Assembly (NCBI RefSeq): GCF_001949145.1
Contig: NW_019091686.1
Location: 1 to 62,000, forward strand
DNA length: 62,000 bases
Source of the DNA: Acanthaster planci
Taxonomy: Eukaryota > Echinodermata > Asteroidea > Valvatida > Acanthasteridae
Reading direction: 5' to 3'
Below are positions 10,359 to 22,400 of this stretch, in pieces. Position numbers and translations under genes: made by a program. The notes beneath the pieces are model-generated. The model was not told where the DNA came from and made no database searches. It was given only the letters and a program-made list of their open reading frames with translations. Within the stretch, counting starts at the first letter, position 1; every line of letters begins with the position of its first letter.

Positions 10359-10825
10359 TAAGCTTCCACGAGTACACCAGTGTTACACCAAGGGAAGCCT
10401 CGAAATGAGGGTAATCGAATGCTGCAGTGTACTCGCCAAGGCATTCTGGGAAAAGGTCAAGTCCCCGCCACGTTCCATANNNNNNNNNNNNNNNNNNNNN
10501 NNNNNNNNNNNNNNNNNNNNNNNNNNNNNNNNNNNNNNNNNNNNNNNNNNNNNNNNNNNNNNNNNNNNNNNNNNNNNNNNNNNNNNNNNNNNNNNNNNNN
10601 NNNNNNNNNNNNNNNNNNNNNNNNNNNNNNNNNNNNNNNNNNNNNNNNNNNNNNNNNNNNNNNNNNNNNNNNNNNNNNNNNNNNNNNNNNNNNNNNNNNN
10701 NNNNNNNNNNNNNNNGCCAGTCGGGGTAGTAGTGGCTGACACCAGGGCAGGCACGAGGATCACCTGATGGCTAAACGAACGCTCTCGTGTAAGTTTGACT
10801 TACACGTGTAAGCTAATCGAACGCA
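10359..10825 (+). repeat. Dispersed repeat, copy 2 (interrupted by gap)
   Basis: Same family and orientation as 8838-9127. Both flanks of the assembly gap match copy 1. The part hidden by the gap corresponds to only about 55-60 bases in copy 1, whereas the gap is 236 N. Copy 2 may therefore carry an insertion, or the gap size may be only an estimate. The right end has a perfect nine-base inverted pair (CGTGTAAGT and ACTTACACG) with a three-base loop. Confidence 0.7.
10480..10715. other. Assembly gap (236 N)
   Basis: A run of N inside repeat copy 2. Open frames spanning it are artefacts. Confidence 0.99.
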
Positions 10826-12574
10826 CCCTATATTTTGCATTCTGCGTGTGCGTCGCGCGCGCGTTGTGCGCCTAGCGTGTGTTGGTAAAAATGACTCAAT
10901 GCCATCAACGATTTACCAATCAGATGCCGGGGATTTATTCGGGTGTGTGGGCGTACATGTTAGACCTACTGTACCTACATTGTGTACATAGTGGAAATTA
11001 ACGACTTTGACCGTGCGCGGCGGTAAAACTTGACCGGACCCTCGTGAGCCATACGGATATGTCCTTACCAACTTGCCAATCCTCTGTTGAGCCTTCTTGT
11101 TTTGAAGACTTTGTTTAAACAAAGTTAACAAACGATCACATTGAAACTCTCTGTATGTGCTCTAAAAGGCTTAAACCAAATAAATACTACAGAATTATGA
11201 AAAGAAATGCTACATAAATCAGAAATTTAGCCTTAAAGTGGTTGCTAAGATGATAAATTGTTTGACATGTATTATAGAAAACTCTACGGCATTAAATTAA
11301 TGTCGACTGCATTGTCCATTATGGTGAATTGACACATATGGTTGGACTAGCTTTGGGGTCACTCTTCAAGTTTATTACAAAGTGACACACAATTCTGTTC
11401 ACGTCGTTCTCAGGCTGGTAAAATGGTCGGATAAAGCTCGACGCGCAAGAAATTTTGTGGAAACATGCTCGCTTCAAGTGCGAGCAAAACAACCTAAAGT
11501 TAAACTGATGAACGCAGAAAATACACACATAGACAAACTACTAAGAATTAACGTGAAGAAATCTTGCAACATCGATTTTTTTTTTCGATGCGTGACAAAT
11601 CACGTATCGGAACGGTCGCCGCGGCATATGTAGAAGACACTCAGTGACAGTCGTCACACCGTGACTCCGGCCATCACGCATTAGTACACGCTGCAGCGCG
11701 GCGGGAACGAGCATTTGCGCTCGCGTTTTTACCACAGCGACAACGAAACACGGAAAAAGATTAACTTGCTGGTAAAAATTATTCTAGGGTCTCCCCGAAA
11801 AATTTGGGTCCGGCGGTCGGGAAATTGCAAGCATTGTTTTGGTCTTTGAAAGTTGGATTATCGAATCGTTATTTGGGTATTCAAACGTCGATGTTTTGTT
11901 CCATCTAGGCCTATAGAGTACCAAATGAATACGTCCCGCGCACAATTAGTGTGCAAAGGCATTAGCGCGAGAACTAGCGCACGAACCAACACGTGCGTAC
12001 CATCATTCGTTTGCACCGTACTTTCTGGTTCACGTCACCGTGATACTTCAGTACGCTGTTACTGAAGGGTGCAGTCCACTAATTCAAGCAATAATTTCCG
12101 CCAGGCTCATTAGCATTAAAAGTGCCTGCCCCCGCCCACAGTAACTTTCGAAAAAAGGGATTGTTTGGCCCCCAAAATGGTGAGATTGTGTAAATCTCTG
12201 CCAGGATCGAGTCCCTGGTTCTTTGGGCTTCCATCTGAGGGCGGAAGAGATAAAAAATACGGTTGAAAATGTTCCCAAAGGACCGTGAAAGTAGAGGGTT
12301 GCCATTTGAAAAATGGCTGCGTGCTGAAGACTTCGACTTCCCTGGGGGGTTGGTTTTGTTTTGGGTGAATAATTAAAATTGTAATTGGTTAACCCCCCTG
12401 AAAATTGAAAAGAAACTGAAAGATTAATGACCGAATAATAATTAGATTTTTGTGGGAGACACCTCAGGGATGTTGGGTTGCATGTTATTGAGCTCTGAAG
12501 AATGGTGATTTTACAATGTTTTCAATGGGGCTTGAATTAGTGGACTGTACCCTGAAGACCACTAAACGACAATC
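10826..12574. other. Intergenic, no gene recognised
   Basis: Starts with a CG-alternating stretch (GCGCGCGCG near 10855-10863). Frames on both strands are short and without motifs. Confidence 0.45.
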
Positions 12575-12638
12575 AATGGGGCGAAGTGGAAATGGGGCGA
12601 AGTGGTAATGGGGCGAAGTAGAAATGGGGCGAAGTGAC
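12575..12638. repeat. Four copies of a 16-bp tandem repeat
   Basis: The unit AATGGGGCGAAGTGGA is repeated four times with small changes at the last three positions. No coding role is seen. Confidence 0.9.
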
Positions 12639-13440
12639 TGACACCGGTCGATCTGTTTTTACTGACGGGAACCATGAATCATGGCGCTACTCATGCTTTA
12701 CATGTACATATGTATATCGATTTTGATGGGAACCAGCATAACTGCTGCTGTATGATTTAGCTTAGGCAAAGATTCAGCCTGTCATACATACGTACATGTA
12801 CTTATAGGAGTTACCTGCCGATTTTCCTCGCATGGAGTTGCAACTTCTAAACCAAATAAAAGGTCAAATGGAGTAGAACAACAATGTTGACATGTTTGAC
12901 AGTTGGCCAGATTGGCTTTTAGGCCTAGAGGTCGGGGCGGATAGGCTTGGTGGATAAGCAGGTAGGCCAGTAGCTGGGGTGAGCGGACATGTCAATTTTC
13001 CATTCTCGCGGTTGGATGTACAGTAGGTTGTTCCATTTATATTGCGCGCACGTCTGGGCAACTCTCCACTCACGTCGTACAGGGATTTGTATGTTTTCCT
13101 CCTTTTTTGCCGCAATATGATCAAAATTACTGAAAGTAACCTTTTCAGTACAGTGTGGTAGATAACTAGATATTCATAGCGTATAGTGAAATTTCAGGCA
13201 TATTTGATATAAGGTTAAAGAGTTTAGACTGCAACACTATTTTTGCCCCTTTAAGCTTCAAGTGTGAAATATGGAATAGCCACCAACTAACCAATCGGAG
13301 AGAGGAATCAAAACTTAATGACGTTATCCCAACCATCAGAATGTTTGCACTGGCCTCAGTTAGTCCGAGTAACTTGGACTCTACATATCACCTTCTTTTT
13401 TAGAGTAGAGTCCAATTGTACTAGGGTAGGCTTTGAAATC
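12639..13440. other. Intergenic, no gene recognised
   Basis: No gene features. A near-palindromic AGTCCGAGTAACTTGGACT block lies at 13362-13380; the motif recurs to the right (see findings). Confidence 0.45.
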
Positions 13441-13773
13441 CTTCCATTAAATTCACTTCTCTGGAAATAGTTCGTACATGTCGTAGGCCTAGGCCTACCT
13501 GGAAGCAAATCCCCCGAATTCACCTGCTTCACATTTAAACATGGTCGGGCAATCGGAGAGTGGTAGAGTCCAAGTGATATGAATAGACCTACCTCCCATA
13601 GGTTTTCCATAAAACTTCCATTAATTCATTTCACTCAAAATAGCTTGTAACCTTATACCCGGTATACCTTGATCAAAATCCTCCGAATTTACCTTACACT
13701 TCAAACTGTCTACATGGTTTAAAGCATCTTGCTTAGGATTACATGTAAGTGAGAATCAGAGATTCCAGTGATG
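13441..13773. repeat. Diverged tandem duplication of about 150 bp
   Basis: The segment starting CTTCCATTAAATTCA at 13441 is repeated, with many substitutions and small indels, from 13615. Matching landmarks in the same order are CTTCCATTAA, AAATAG.TTGTA, a CC.GAATT.ACCT block, a TACATGGT-like block and a closing CCAGTGAT or CCAAGTGAT. No gene is recognised. Confidence 0.5.
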
Positions 13774-15970
13774 GTAAGGTTCACCCACATTTGGGAAGAA
13801 AAGAGAAATTTCCCTCTCAAATCAAAAATGCTCGTCATCGAGCTTGAAGTTGCCATCTTGTTCAAATAGTGATTTAAATTGGATGTTATTGTTAATCTAC
13901 ATGTAAATTCTAATGTCCTGGAGAGGACGGCACGCTGGCTTAGCGCCTAGCGGACCATTCACTAAAAACATCATGCCATGTTGGCACACGCGCACCGACA
14001 ACTGATTCCTAAAGGCCACAATGTCTGGTAGCTATGATCTCACTGAAACTGTAAAGTTACTCCTGTACTGTCCAAATGTTAAAAAAGGTGATTTGTAGAG
14101 TCCAAGTTAGGGAAGAGTTCTACATGTACATACGGACATCAGTAATTATTCCCTAGCCATCAGAAAGCAAAAACATGTCCGTAAATGCTCAATTTTAGGA
14201 GGCAAAAAAGCAAATTGTTTACTTAGAAAGCAGTTGAAGCCCTGCCAATTAGTACAATTTAGCCAGAAATGCTTGAAAATACAGTCGTACGTTTTCTCCC
14301 CCATAAAACACAGGTTTCGGCCATTTTGACAAAAATCATAGTTCAGCAGTTGCGAGTGCTCATTGTACTAGAAAAAAACAAATACAAATTGTACACTTCA
14401 TGGATGCATATTTGCTCATGTACTGTACAGTGTTCCGTACGTGCATACCCTTGCACACATACACCATGTACAAACCTTGTGTGTATCCAGCAACCACCCA
14501 ATCATTATGTTGTGATTGGCTTCCCATGAAATATCAGTATTCCCATGAAATATCAGGATTCATAATGCACGAGTGGGACTCTTTAAAGCTGCTGTGCACC
14601 AGTATAAGTCGTGTCAAACATTCTCCACTCATTTAATGTCCACTGTAAATATGTGGCTTGAAAGAAAGTTAGTAAATATCCACTTTCGCCGATAGAGGGC
14701 TTTGTGGCAACTGGCGCAGGCTAAAGAAATTATGTCATACATTATTGCATGACTTTTAAATGTTCTGAGTGCTTTGTTTTTTTAAAAGATTTCAAACAAT
14801 TTTTGGACGTGGACTCATCAACATACATGTCAGTGCAATACCAGTGTATGAATTGTCTAAATAGGGTCCAATTTTGGATGTTTTCTTTGACAGGACTGAT
14901 CCTCAAGTTAAAAATCTGATGAAGTAAATAAGGATGAAGACATTTTACTGCTGGCCAGCAAGTAGGCAACAAAATCAGTGCCAGAGAATTCCAAAAGCCT
15001 GGACATGCGATATGCATTCAAGATTCAAATGTTGAAAACGTGGTCCAATCTGGTGGGAATGGGGCCATTTCACTCTTCAAGCTCGATAAGGATTTCTCAT
15101 GTGGTTATTTTTATGCATGAAAAAGTGTTGATCTAATCTAGTCCAAGTTACGTGGACTAGACCCAATCAAGACAGTGGTCAAAATGATCACATGGAGGAA
15201 TATGCTCTCTTTTTTTGCAAAATACGATTTTTTAATGAAAAATATGACTTTTGAATTTTTAGAATACAGTTTGTGATCCAAGATGTTGGCAGGTCTGTGC
15301 CTGCAATTTGTCAGACCTGTCTCATAGGGTTTGTGCACAGGGTGTCAAATCGCTTTTTCCCCAAGTTACTGGGACTACCCTGCATGGATCAATCATGACT
15401 TACATATAGATGTATAGCTTCGTCCCTGAGATATTTGGCTTTTAGGGCAGCAGTGCATGCACAGTCTCAAAACAATTTGAAGTATTTTGCCACCTGCAGT
15501 TTCCCACATTTTCCAAGTAAATTAATCAACTTTCTTAATACTTTTCCTTGCCTCCTTTTGCGCCATATATTAACATGTACCAGGCAAATTTTGAAGGAAA
15601 AATTATTTAAAATCTTACCTATTTTTGTGACTTTGTGAATTCAAAAATTTATTTACTCTCTCCTGATAAACCTAGATGGCTCAATGTCACCCAAGAGAGT
15701 ATTCTTCGTTTTGCACAGTTATGATAGATACATGTAAAGGCACAGAGGGCAACTGTCAACATAGATGGCTACACACTGAAACTTAGATGTACATGTATTC
15801 AAAAGTGCTGTGAAGGTAGGCCGTACACCATGTTTGAATCAAAATTTCACAAAATTACCGAATGCAGTTCCAGCCAAAAACGTTTCAGCACATATCATTG
15901 TCAGTTTTCAATTCTGCTTTGACCCCAAGGTTTGCTTAGCCCCAACAATCCCAAACCAGCCAAACTAGAA
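13774..15970. other. Intergenic, no gene recognised
   Basis: AT-rich DNA with occasional ACATGTAC motifs and further copies of the AGTCC..GTTAC..GGACT palindrome at 15140-15158 and 15357-15376. No coding region can be supported. Non-coding 5' exons of RGS12 could lie here but cannot be recognised. Confidence 0.45.
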
Positions 15971-16046
15971 CACTGAGCATACAGTGCTTATTAATATACG
16001 TTGGGTACGGGCAAACCGTTATATATAATTAACATCTCCCCAACGC
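15971..16046 (-). repeat. Solo copy of the 41-kb repeat arm
   Basis: The reverse complement of this segment matches 41230-41307 over its length, including TTATATAACGG, ACCCAACGTATAT and ATGCTCAGTG. Only the arm is present, not the tRNA-like core. It is an older or partial insertion of the same repeat. Confidence 0.7.
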
Positions 16047-16390
16047 AAAAAATACATCTTGAAAATAGAACACCAGGGGTTATTCATGCCTAGTCCCAGT
16101 AACCAGGGTGTTGTTCCTGGCATGATAATAATATCAAATAGCAATAAGTGATGTTCACGTAATTACTAATCAAACAGAATGGAGTCAAGTACAAAGCCCA
16201 TGTTTCCATGGGTCAACTTTGCAATGTGCTGTATGTTGTGTGTTGCATCTGAGTCCTACACATGTACATTAATTCAAACAATTTAGTAATTCAAAAAATC
16301 TCACCATGAACAAAAACTTTCAGCATATCCATATGTATACCGTACACATAATTCATATTTGATAATGGCCTTTCATTTCTTTGCACACAG

Positions 16391-16411
16391 ACCCCAGCTG
16401 TTCAAGCCAAG
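16391..16411 (+). other. RGS12: 5'UTR end of the first coding RGS12 exon
   Basis: A T/C-rich tract ending CACACAG at 16390 is a good acceptor 21 bases before the RGS12 start codon. One or more upstream non-coding exons are therefore expected. I could not locate them. Confidence 0.5.
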
Positions 16412-19400
16412 ATGCATCTCAGCAGGCGAAACAAAACCAAAATTCCAAAGACAAGTTTCTCAAACATGAAGACAGTGGAGGTTGGACGTGGCCGTAATGG
16501 CTATGGCTTTACTATGAATGGACAGTATCCTTGCATTCTAAGTAGTATCTTACCAGGGAGCCCAGCAGATGTTGCTGGCTTGAAGTCTGGAGACTGTGTC
16601 ATGGCTGTGAATGGAGAGAATGTTACTCGTGTAGGACATGAGCAGATTATCAAACTTATAGGAACAACATCAGGAGTCCTTCGTCTTACTGTTGCTTGCT
16701 TAGATGAGTCAGAATCTTCAGATGATGATTATATACCGGCCCCAAGAGTGCGGTTCATGAGATCTAAAAGCACTACACCCAGTGTTGCCGACAGAGATGA
16801 AGGAAATAAGGATCATATGAAACAGGGAACTATTCATGAGCATTTGGAGGTGGAGACACCCACAGGCATCAATCCTTCCAGTAAATTTGCACCCGGACAT
16901 CTTAGTCCATACAACCAAACAGGGAAAGCAACAATTAAGCTTCAGAAACCTGCCAGTAGTTATGATTACACTTTCTGGAATGGAAGAGGCTTTGAAAAAA
17001 TGACCAGTTTTCAAAAACCACGGAAAGTTAAGCGTCATGCAGAAAGTAGACAAAGGCAGAGGGCACATTCTGTCCAGAACCACACCAATTTCTATGATGA
17101 AGATGATGAGGCTGACCAAGGTTTACGGCCTCTGACCCCAGTTGAAGTGTCCAATATAAGGTATCCATCATTGTATCCTAATTCAAAGCAGAGTTCCCAA
17201 CATACAAAATCTGCTGACTCCGCAAAAGAACATCAGGTAGTTATGAGTGCCATAGTGGGCTATCTTGGCTCCATTGATATCCCAGCTTCAGCTAATTTAC
17301 CAACAGCAAGTTTGCAAGCAATACGTGGCTGTGTAAGACGTCTGCATCTTGAACAACGAGTCCACTCTGTAATGCTGATGGAGATCACTAATACAGGAGT
17401 TGAACTGATCAATGCCAATCGCAAAGTGACTGTAGTTTACCATTCAGATAGTATCACATTTTCAGGAATTTGCCCTGATGATAAGCGTTGTTTTGGCATT
17501 GTAACAGCACATAGTCAGGGAGAAGTCTCTGATTGTGTTGATAGTGATGATGAACCAGTTGGAAGCTCATGCCACGTCTTTCTGGTGGACCCTTCATTGA
17601 GTTATCACAATGTTCACTTCCAAATGGCTGCGAGGTTTGGCATTGAGTGTGTTCATGATGCAGCAACAAACACATGTCAGCAGTTTCCTATGTCTTCCCG
17701 TCCCCTCCTAACTCATATTGCCGGATTACATAGTGGTCATGGTGACAGGCTCCACTTTGCTGATTTCTATGGTCAGTCTGCATACCCAGCAGGCCCAAGA
17801 CGTTCAAACAGTAACAGCAGTAATAGTGACAGTGGCTTTGGTAATGGTAAGGAGACAAGTACTGAAAGCAACCAACATGGAGAGAGAGTTATGATTGTAG
17901 ATGTAGCAGGACATATTCGCAAACAACGGACAAGAGAGCAATATAATGCCATGGCAATCAGTGAGTCTTCAAGCAGATATGTTGCACATGCTGAAATCAA
18001 CCCGTCACAATCCTCATATTCACTGTCTTCTATGTCACCATCATCTCCTGAACAGTCGCCTAAAAATACATTAAGTCAGAGTAAGATACATGCATTTGAC
18101 CCTTCAGGGCGCTTAACTCCACGTGCAAGACCTGATCCCATCTTGAAAGATCGCAATGGTAGTGTGACACCTCTTGCTAGACCTAGTGCAACTGTGCATG
18201 ACACATCCTCTGGTCGTTTGACCCCCAGAGTGAGACCAGACCCTGTGGGATTTTGTAGTCCTGTAATTATGCAAGTGTCCAAGCAAGAGAATGGAAAGCA
18301 AAGTGTGCATGTCAAGATGCATCCAAGTATCACCAACCAATATGTAAGACAAGCCACAAGTACATGTAATATGCATACTGAGCCAAGAAGCAAAACAACT
18401 GATGTTGGTAGCGTGAAAGGTCGACCTCCTACTGGAAGGCACTCCATGTATGCGAAGTTGGATGCTAGCCAAGGAAGAAGTATGAAGCCATTGCATCCTA
18501 ACAAAAAAGCAGAGATACAAAGGATGTCACAGCTGCCGTTGAAGATGCAAAGACAGGTATGCAATTACTGTATTACACAATGAAAATATCCAGCCATTGA
18601 AATGATGACCAATAGCCTTTATTGTAGACACATACATGTACATGTATATTAACTCTTCTTGTTACAAAGTAATTGTTCCATCTCAATGAGTCAGTACAGC
18701 TCTGTCATTGTGAATGATAGTCAAAAACACATTATTGAGGAATGATGTTGCATGTTTATGGTCACACGTGTACATTCGTACATGTCAAAAGTGGCATACA
18801 TGTGTCGATATGTACATGTACATACTAATACATGTACATGCATTGCATCCAAATGTATGTACAAACAGACTTACCTGGTTAAGCAGTGTTCACAGCTATA
18901 CATGTATGTATGTACACGTATTATCACAAGTACTCATGTTTCCTGCCAAGTAGAGTGTAAGTAATTTTCACGTTCCTACTATAAATGTATGGTGGCAAAA
19001 CACTTCCTGTGGATTTGTGTTGAAGGTACATGTACATATACATGTATATGAAAGGTACATGGTGAACATGTACATGACCTGGAGTGTACATGTGTACATG
19101 ACCTGGAGTGCACATGTATTTCTCATTGATTTTAATATCAATACCACTTTTGAATTTTCAGTATTTCTTATGAATGAAATCGAAACACTTTCAACACCTT
19201 TATATTGCAGTACGATTTGATAAGACGTAACAGTGACTGTTCAGAATACAGTTCTTCAAACTTAAAGATGTCTAAACAAAACCTTCAGCAAGCTTCGCAG
19301 TTCAACATGCAGCTGAAACAGCCAGGTACAAGACAGGTAAGTCATGATACATGTACCTTTCTTGAATTGTGTCATAAAACCAGGTCTCTGTCAGAAACCA

Positions 19401-22400
19401 GGTTTCTTATATCAATTGTGACTTCCTACAATTTGTTTTTTGGCAAGTGGTAAGTAAATACTCTATTGGCCTTATTTTCAGTCACATGACTCCTACTTCG
19501 TTTGAAACAAAAAATAGGGATCAACCAATGATTGGATTGGACATCAGATCAGGTCATAACATCAGAACATCGGCAAAACGTTGAACGTGTACTGTTTCCA
19601 TTGACGGCCATTAAAACAGCCCGGGGAATTGCACCATGTGTGGCACCACACATGAGGTGCTGTGTGAGCAGTCGAAAGGTAGCCTGCGATTTAACCTTTA
19701 TTCAAGGCATGCATGGCTACTTGAACACACGACGTGACGTGCACCTCTGCCGTTAGCATGCACGATGAAGACACCAATGCAGTGGTGTAGTGGTGCCATG
19801 CGTACCTTGACTAAAGGCTACCATGATTCAGCCTGAGGTGCTATGTCTATTCTGCATGTACACGTACATGTACCGGTAAGCACCGCACGGGTTTGTGTGA
19901 TCGGTTACATCGGTATCGTGCTCGGCGGCTATCAGTGGACACACTTTACACGATTTATTCTCTCAACAGTGACAGTAAAGGCAAAAACTGATCCTATTAC
20001 CGGACATCGGATCAGCAGTTAAACCTACATGGGTTGATCCCTACGAAAAAGTGCCTTATTATTTGAAATTTGTAATAGAAACACCGAGTTAGTCTCCAGG
20101 AAGATACTGGTAGTATTCTGAAAAACTTGAACTACTGACGTCATGAAAGTTTCAAGCACCATCCACAGGGGGAGCAGCAGCAAATGAAAAGAGCATTTTC
20201 AATTGATGTGTGTGTCAAAGTCTGTAATCACTGGACACTTGGTACCGGTAGACAATAGGACTTGTGCCAACAACATAGGCGCAAGGTTTGAAACTGATGA
20301 CATCATCAAAAAACAAAAGACCTTTTAAGTTTTCAAAAATGGCAACTAAATCCTAAAAGATATACTCTTGTATTATCCATTAAATAACAGAATGTAAACA
20401 TTGACATCATTTCTACCAGGTGCATGGCTAGTCTTACTGGATATTGTTCACACACGTGACCTGCCAATCACAAAAATTACCCTACACTGTAACAGTAGTC
20501 TATCACTTAAAAATACAGTGTAAAGCAGGTGTATCCATCCCTTTTATTGTGTACATGTATTCACTCAAGATGACTTAATATTAGTTTTATTTGGCATGTT
20601 TCTTGGAACAGGGCCAAACTTGTGGTGGTGGTGGTGGAACAAAGTTGATGCATAGTCCAGTGGTTATGGACTTACAGACTTGAGTCTGATTCTTGCCCAT
20701 GACAGAGGTCACCGAAACAGCTCAGTGTTTGTCTTGTGACAATGACAACATTCGTCTTGTTGAAATGTGTTTAAAAGTGCTTCATACATTGTAAGCTCTT
20801 GGAAGCTTGAAACCAAATATTTCTTGTCATACATGTACAGTACTGTATGTACACACACTTGAAAATAGTACCCTGTGTTTCAAATATACACCTGTATGTA
20901 CAAGTACAAGTTATGCATAATTTTGTGGAAATACATGTACAGGTTCCTACAGTACTAACGCCAGTCTCACTTTATACGTTGTGGTTAATTGTGTGCATAC
21001 ACATACATGGACATCAGTGAATACGTAAAAATTGTCAAAGAATTAAAATGAAGTTATTAGTTATTGCTTGTTGGCTAGGCCTACATGTACATGTAGTAAG
21101 TCACATACATGTACAAATTAAATCACCCACCAAACACAATTTAGACCTTCAAAGTTGTTCGCTGTTTTTAGTGTATTTTGTATTTGCAATCGATCAACCT
21201 TAAAAGCTTAACAATAACAGAGACCTTGATAACCGAGTGAACATGTGCATACACAATATACAGATGAGGAACTGAATGGGAAAAACTGATTTGTGTTAAA
21301 AGGTGAACAATACGGACCTGTGTATTGTACACGTACTGTACATGTACATGTACACTCTACAGTATGGTACACGTACATTGGTACATGTACATTGTATACA
21401 CATATGCGTGCACAACAGGTAGTTGTGTCCTATTGTTTGTTCTTCCGCACTTTCTGTATGTCGTGACCTTTTCTCATTTACCAGGAAGTGAAATAAGTTC
21501 CTGCCTGATAGTGTGCATGTACATTTACGTACCTAATTGTACATTGGTTGACTCTGTTAGTTGTGCACTGTGCACTGGCTCTTCCTGTTCTCTGTGTGCC
21601 TGACATTGTTCGGTACTTTGAGGAACTTTCAGTCTTCCTTCTTTACAGCTTGAATGAAACATCAAGGAAGTTAAATGGCATCAGCTTGTACTTGTTCATG
21701 AATATACACACTTCATTTCTGTTGTGACTGGTAAATTGTTCCGTGAAAGGAATATTTTGAAGAGCTGTTCCCATGAGTGCTTTTCAGAAATTTGCCAAAT
21801 CAAGGAGCTCTCAGTCTTCAAGTAGTCGACTTCTCGCTGTTAGAGTAAGTATGTACATACATGTACATGTATGTGCACAGGTACATGTACATGTATAATT
21901 TTGTGGTTGCGTGCCACATGTATACAGTGTACATGCATACATGTACATGATGTAAATTGTACTGTACCAGTATATGGTACATATACATGTAAATGTATGT
22001 AAGAAAAGGGTATACACGCACATGTGTATTATATACTGGTACATGTACAACTGTACATGTCCATGTGACATTGGCAAGCTTTTGCATACAGGGATACATT
22101 TACATGTACATGAACAGGTTACTGTAGTAAAGTACTTGGTACAGTACATGTACCCTGTACCATACATGTTCCTCTGAGAGTTCATGTACGTGTATGTACA
22201 GAGGTCCAGTCAGAAAGTTACATAAAGGGACGTGTAGTATTTGTAATACATGTACTGTACATACATGTACATGTACATGTATCTCTGCATATTGGGAGTG
22301 TTGTGCTTCACCCTCCTCAGCTTTGCTCCAAGGCCAGCTTGTCTTTTACATATATGTAGGAGTAAGTTACACAGTAGTCTCGACTAGTAGTCGAGTAACT

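Noticed and set aside
10480-10715. Open frames of 100-140 codons across N
   Set aside because: They exist only because N has no stop codons; the same applies to 24262-24776.
16718-18564. Minus-strand frames of 133, 162 and 135 codons within RGS12 exon 1
   Set aside because: They are antisense shadows of a long coding exon whose plus frame has clear PDZ and PTB domains.
21811-22185. Cys/Thr/Met/Tyr-rich frames on both strands
   Set aside because: They are translations of TACATG simple repeats inside an intron.
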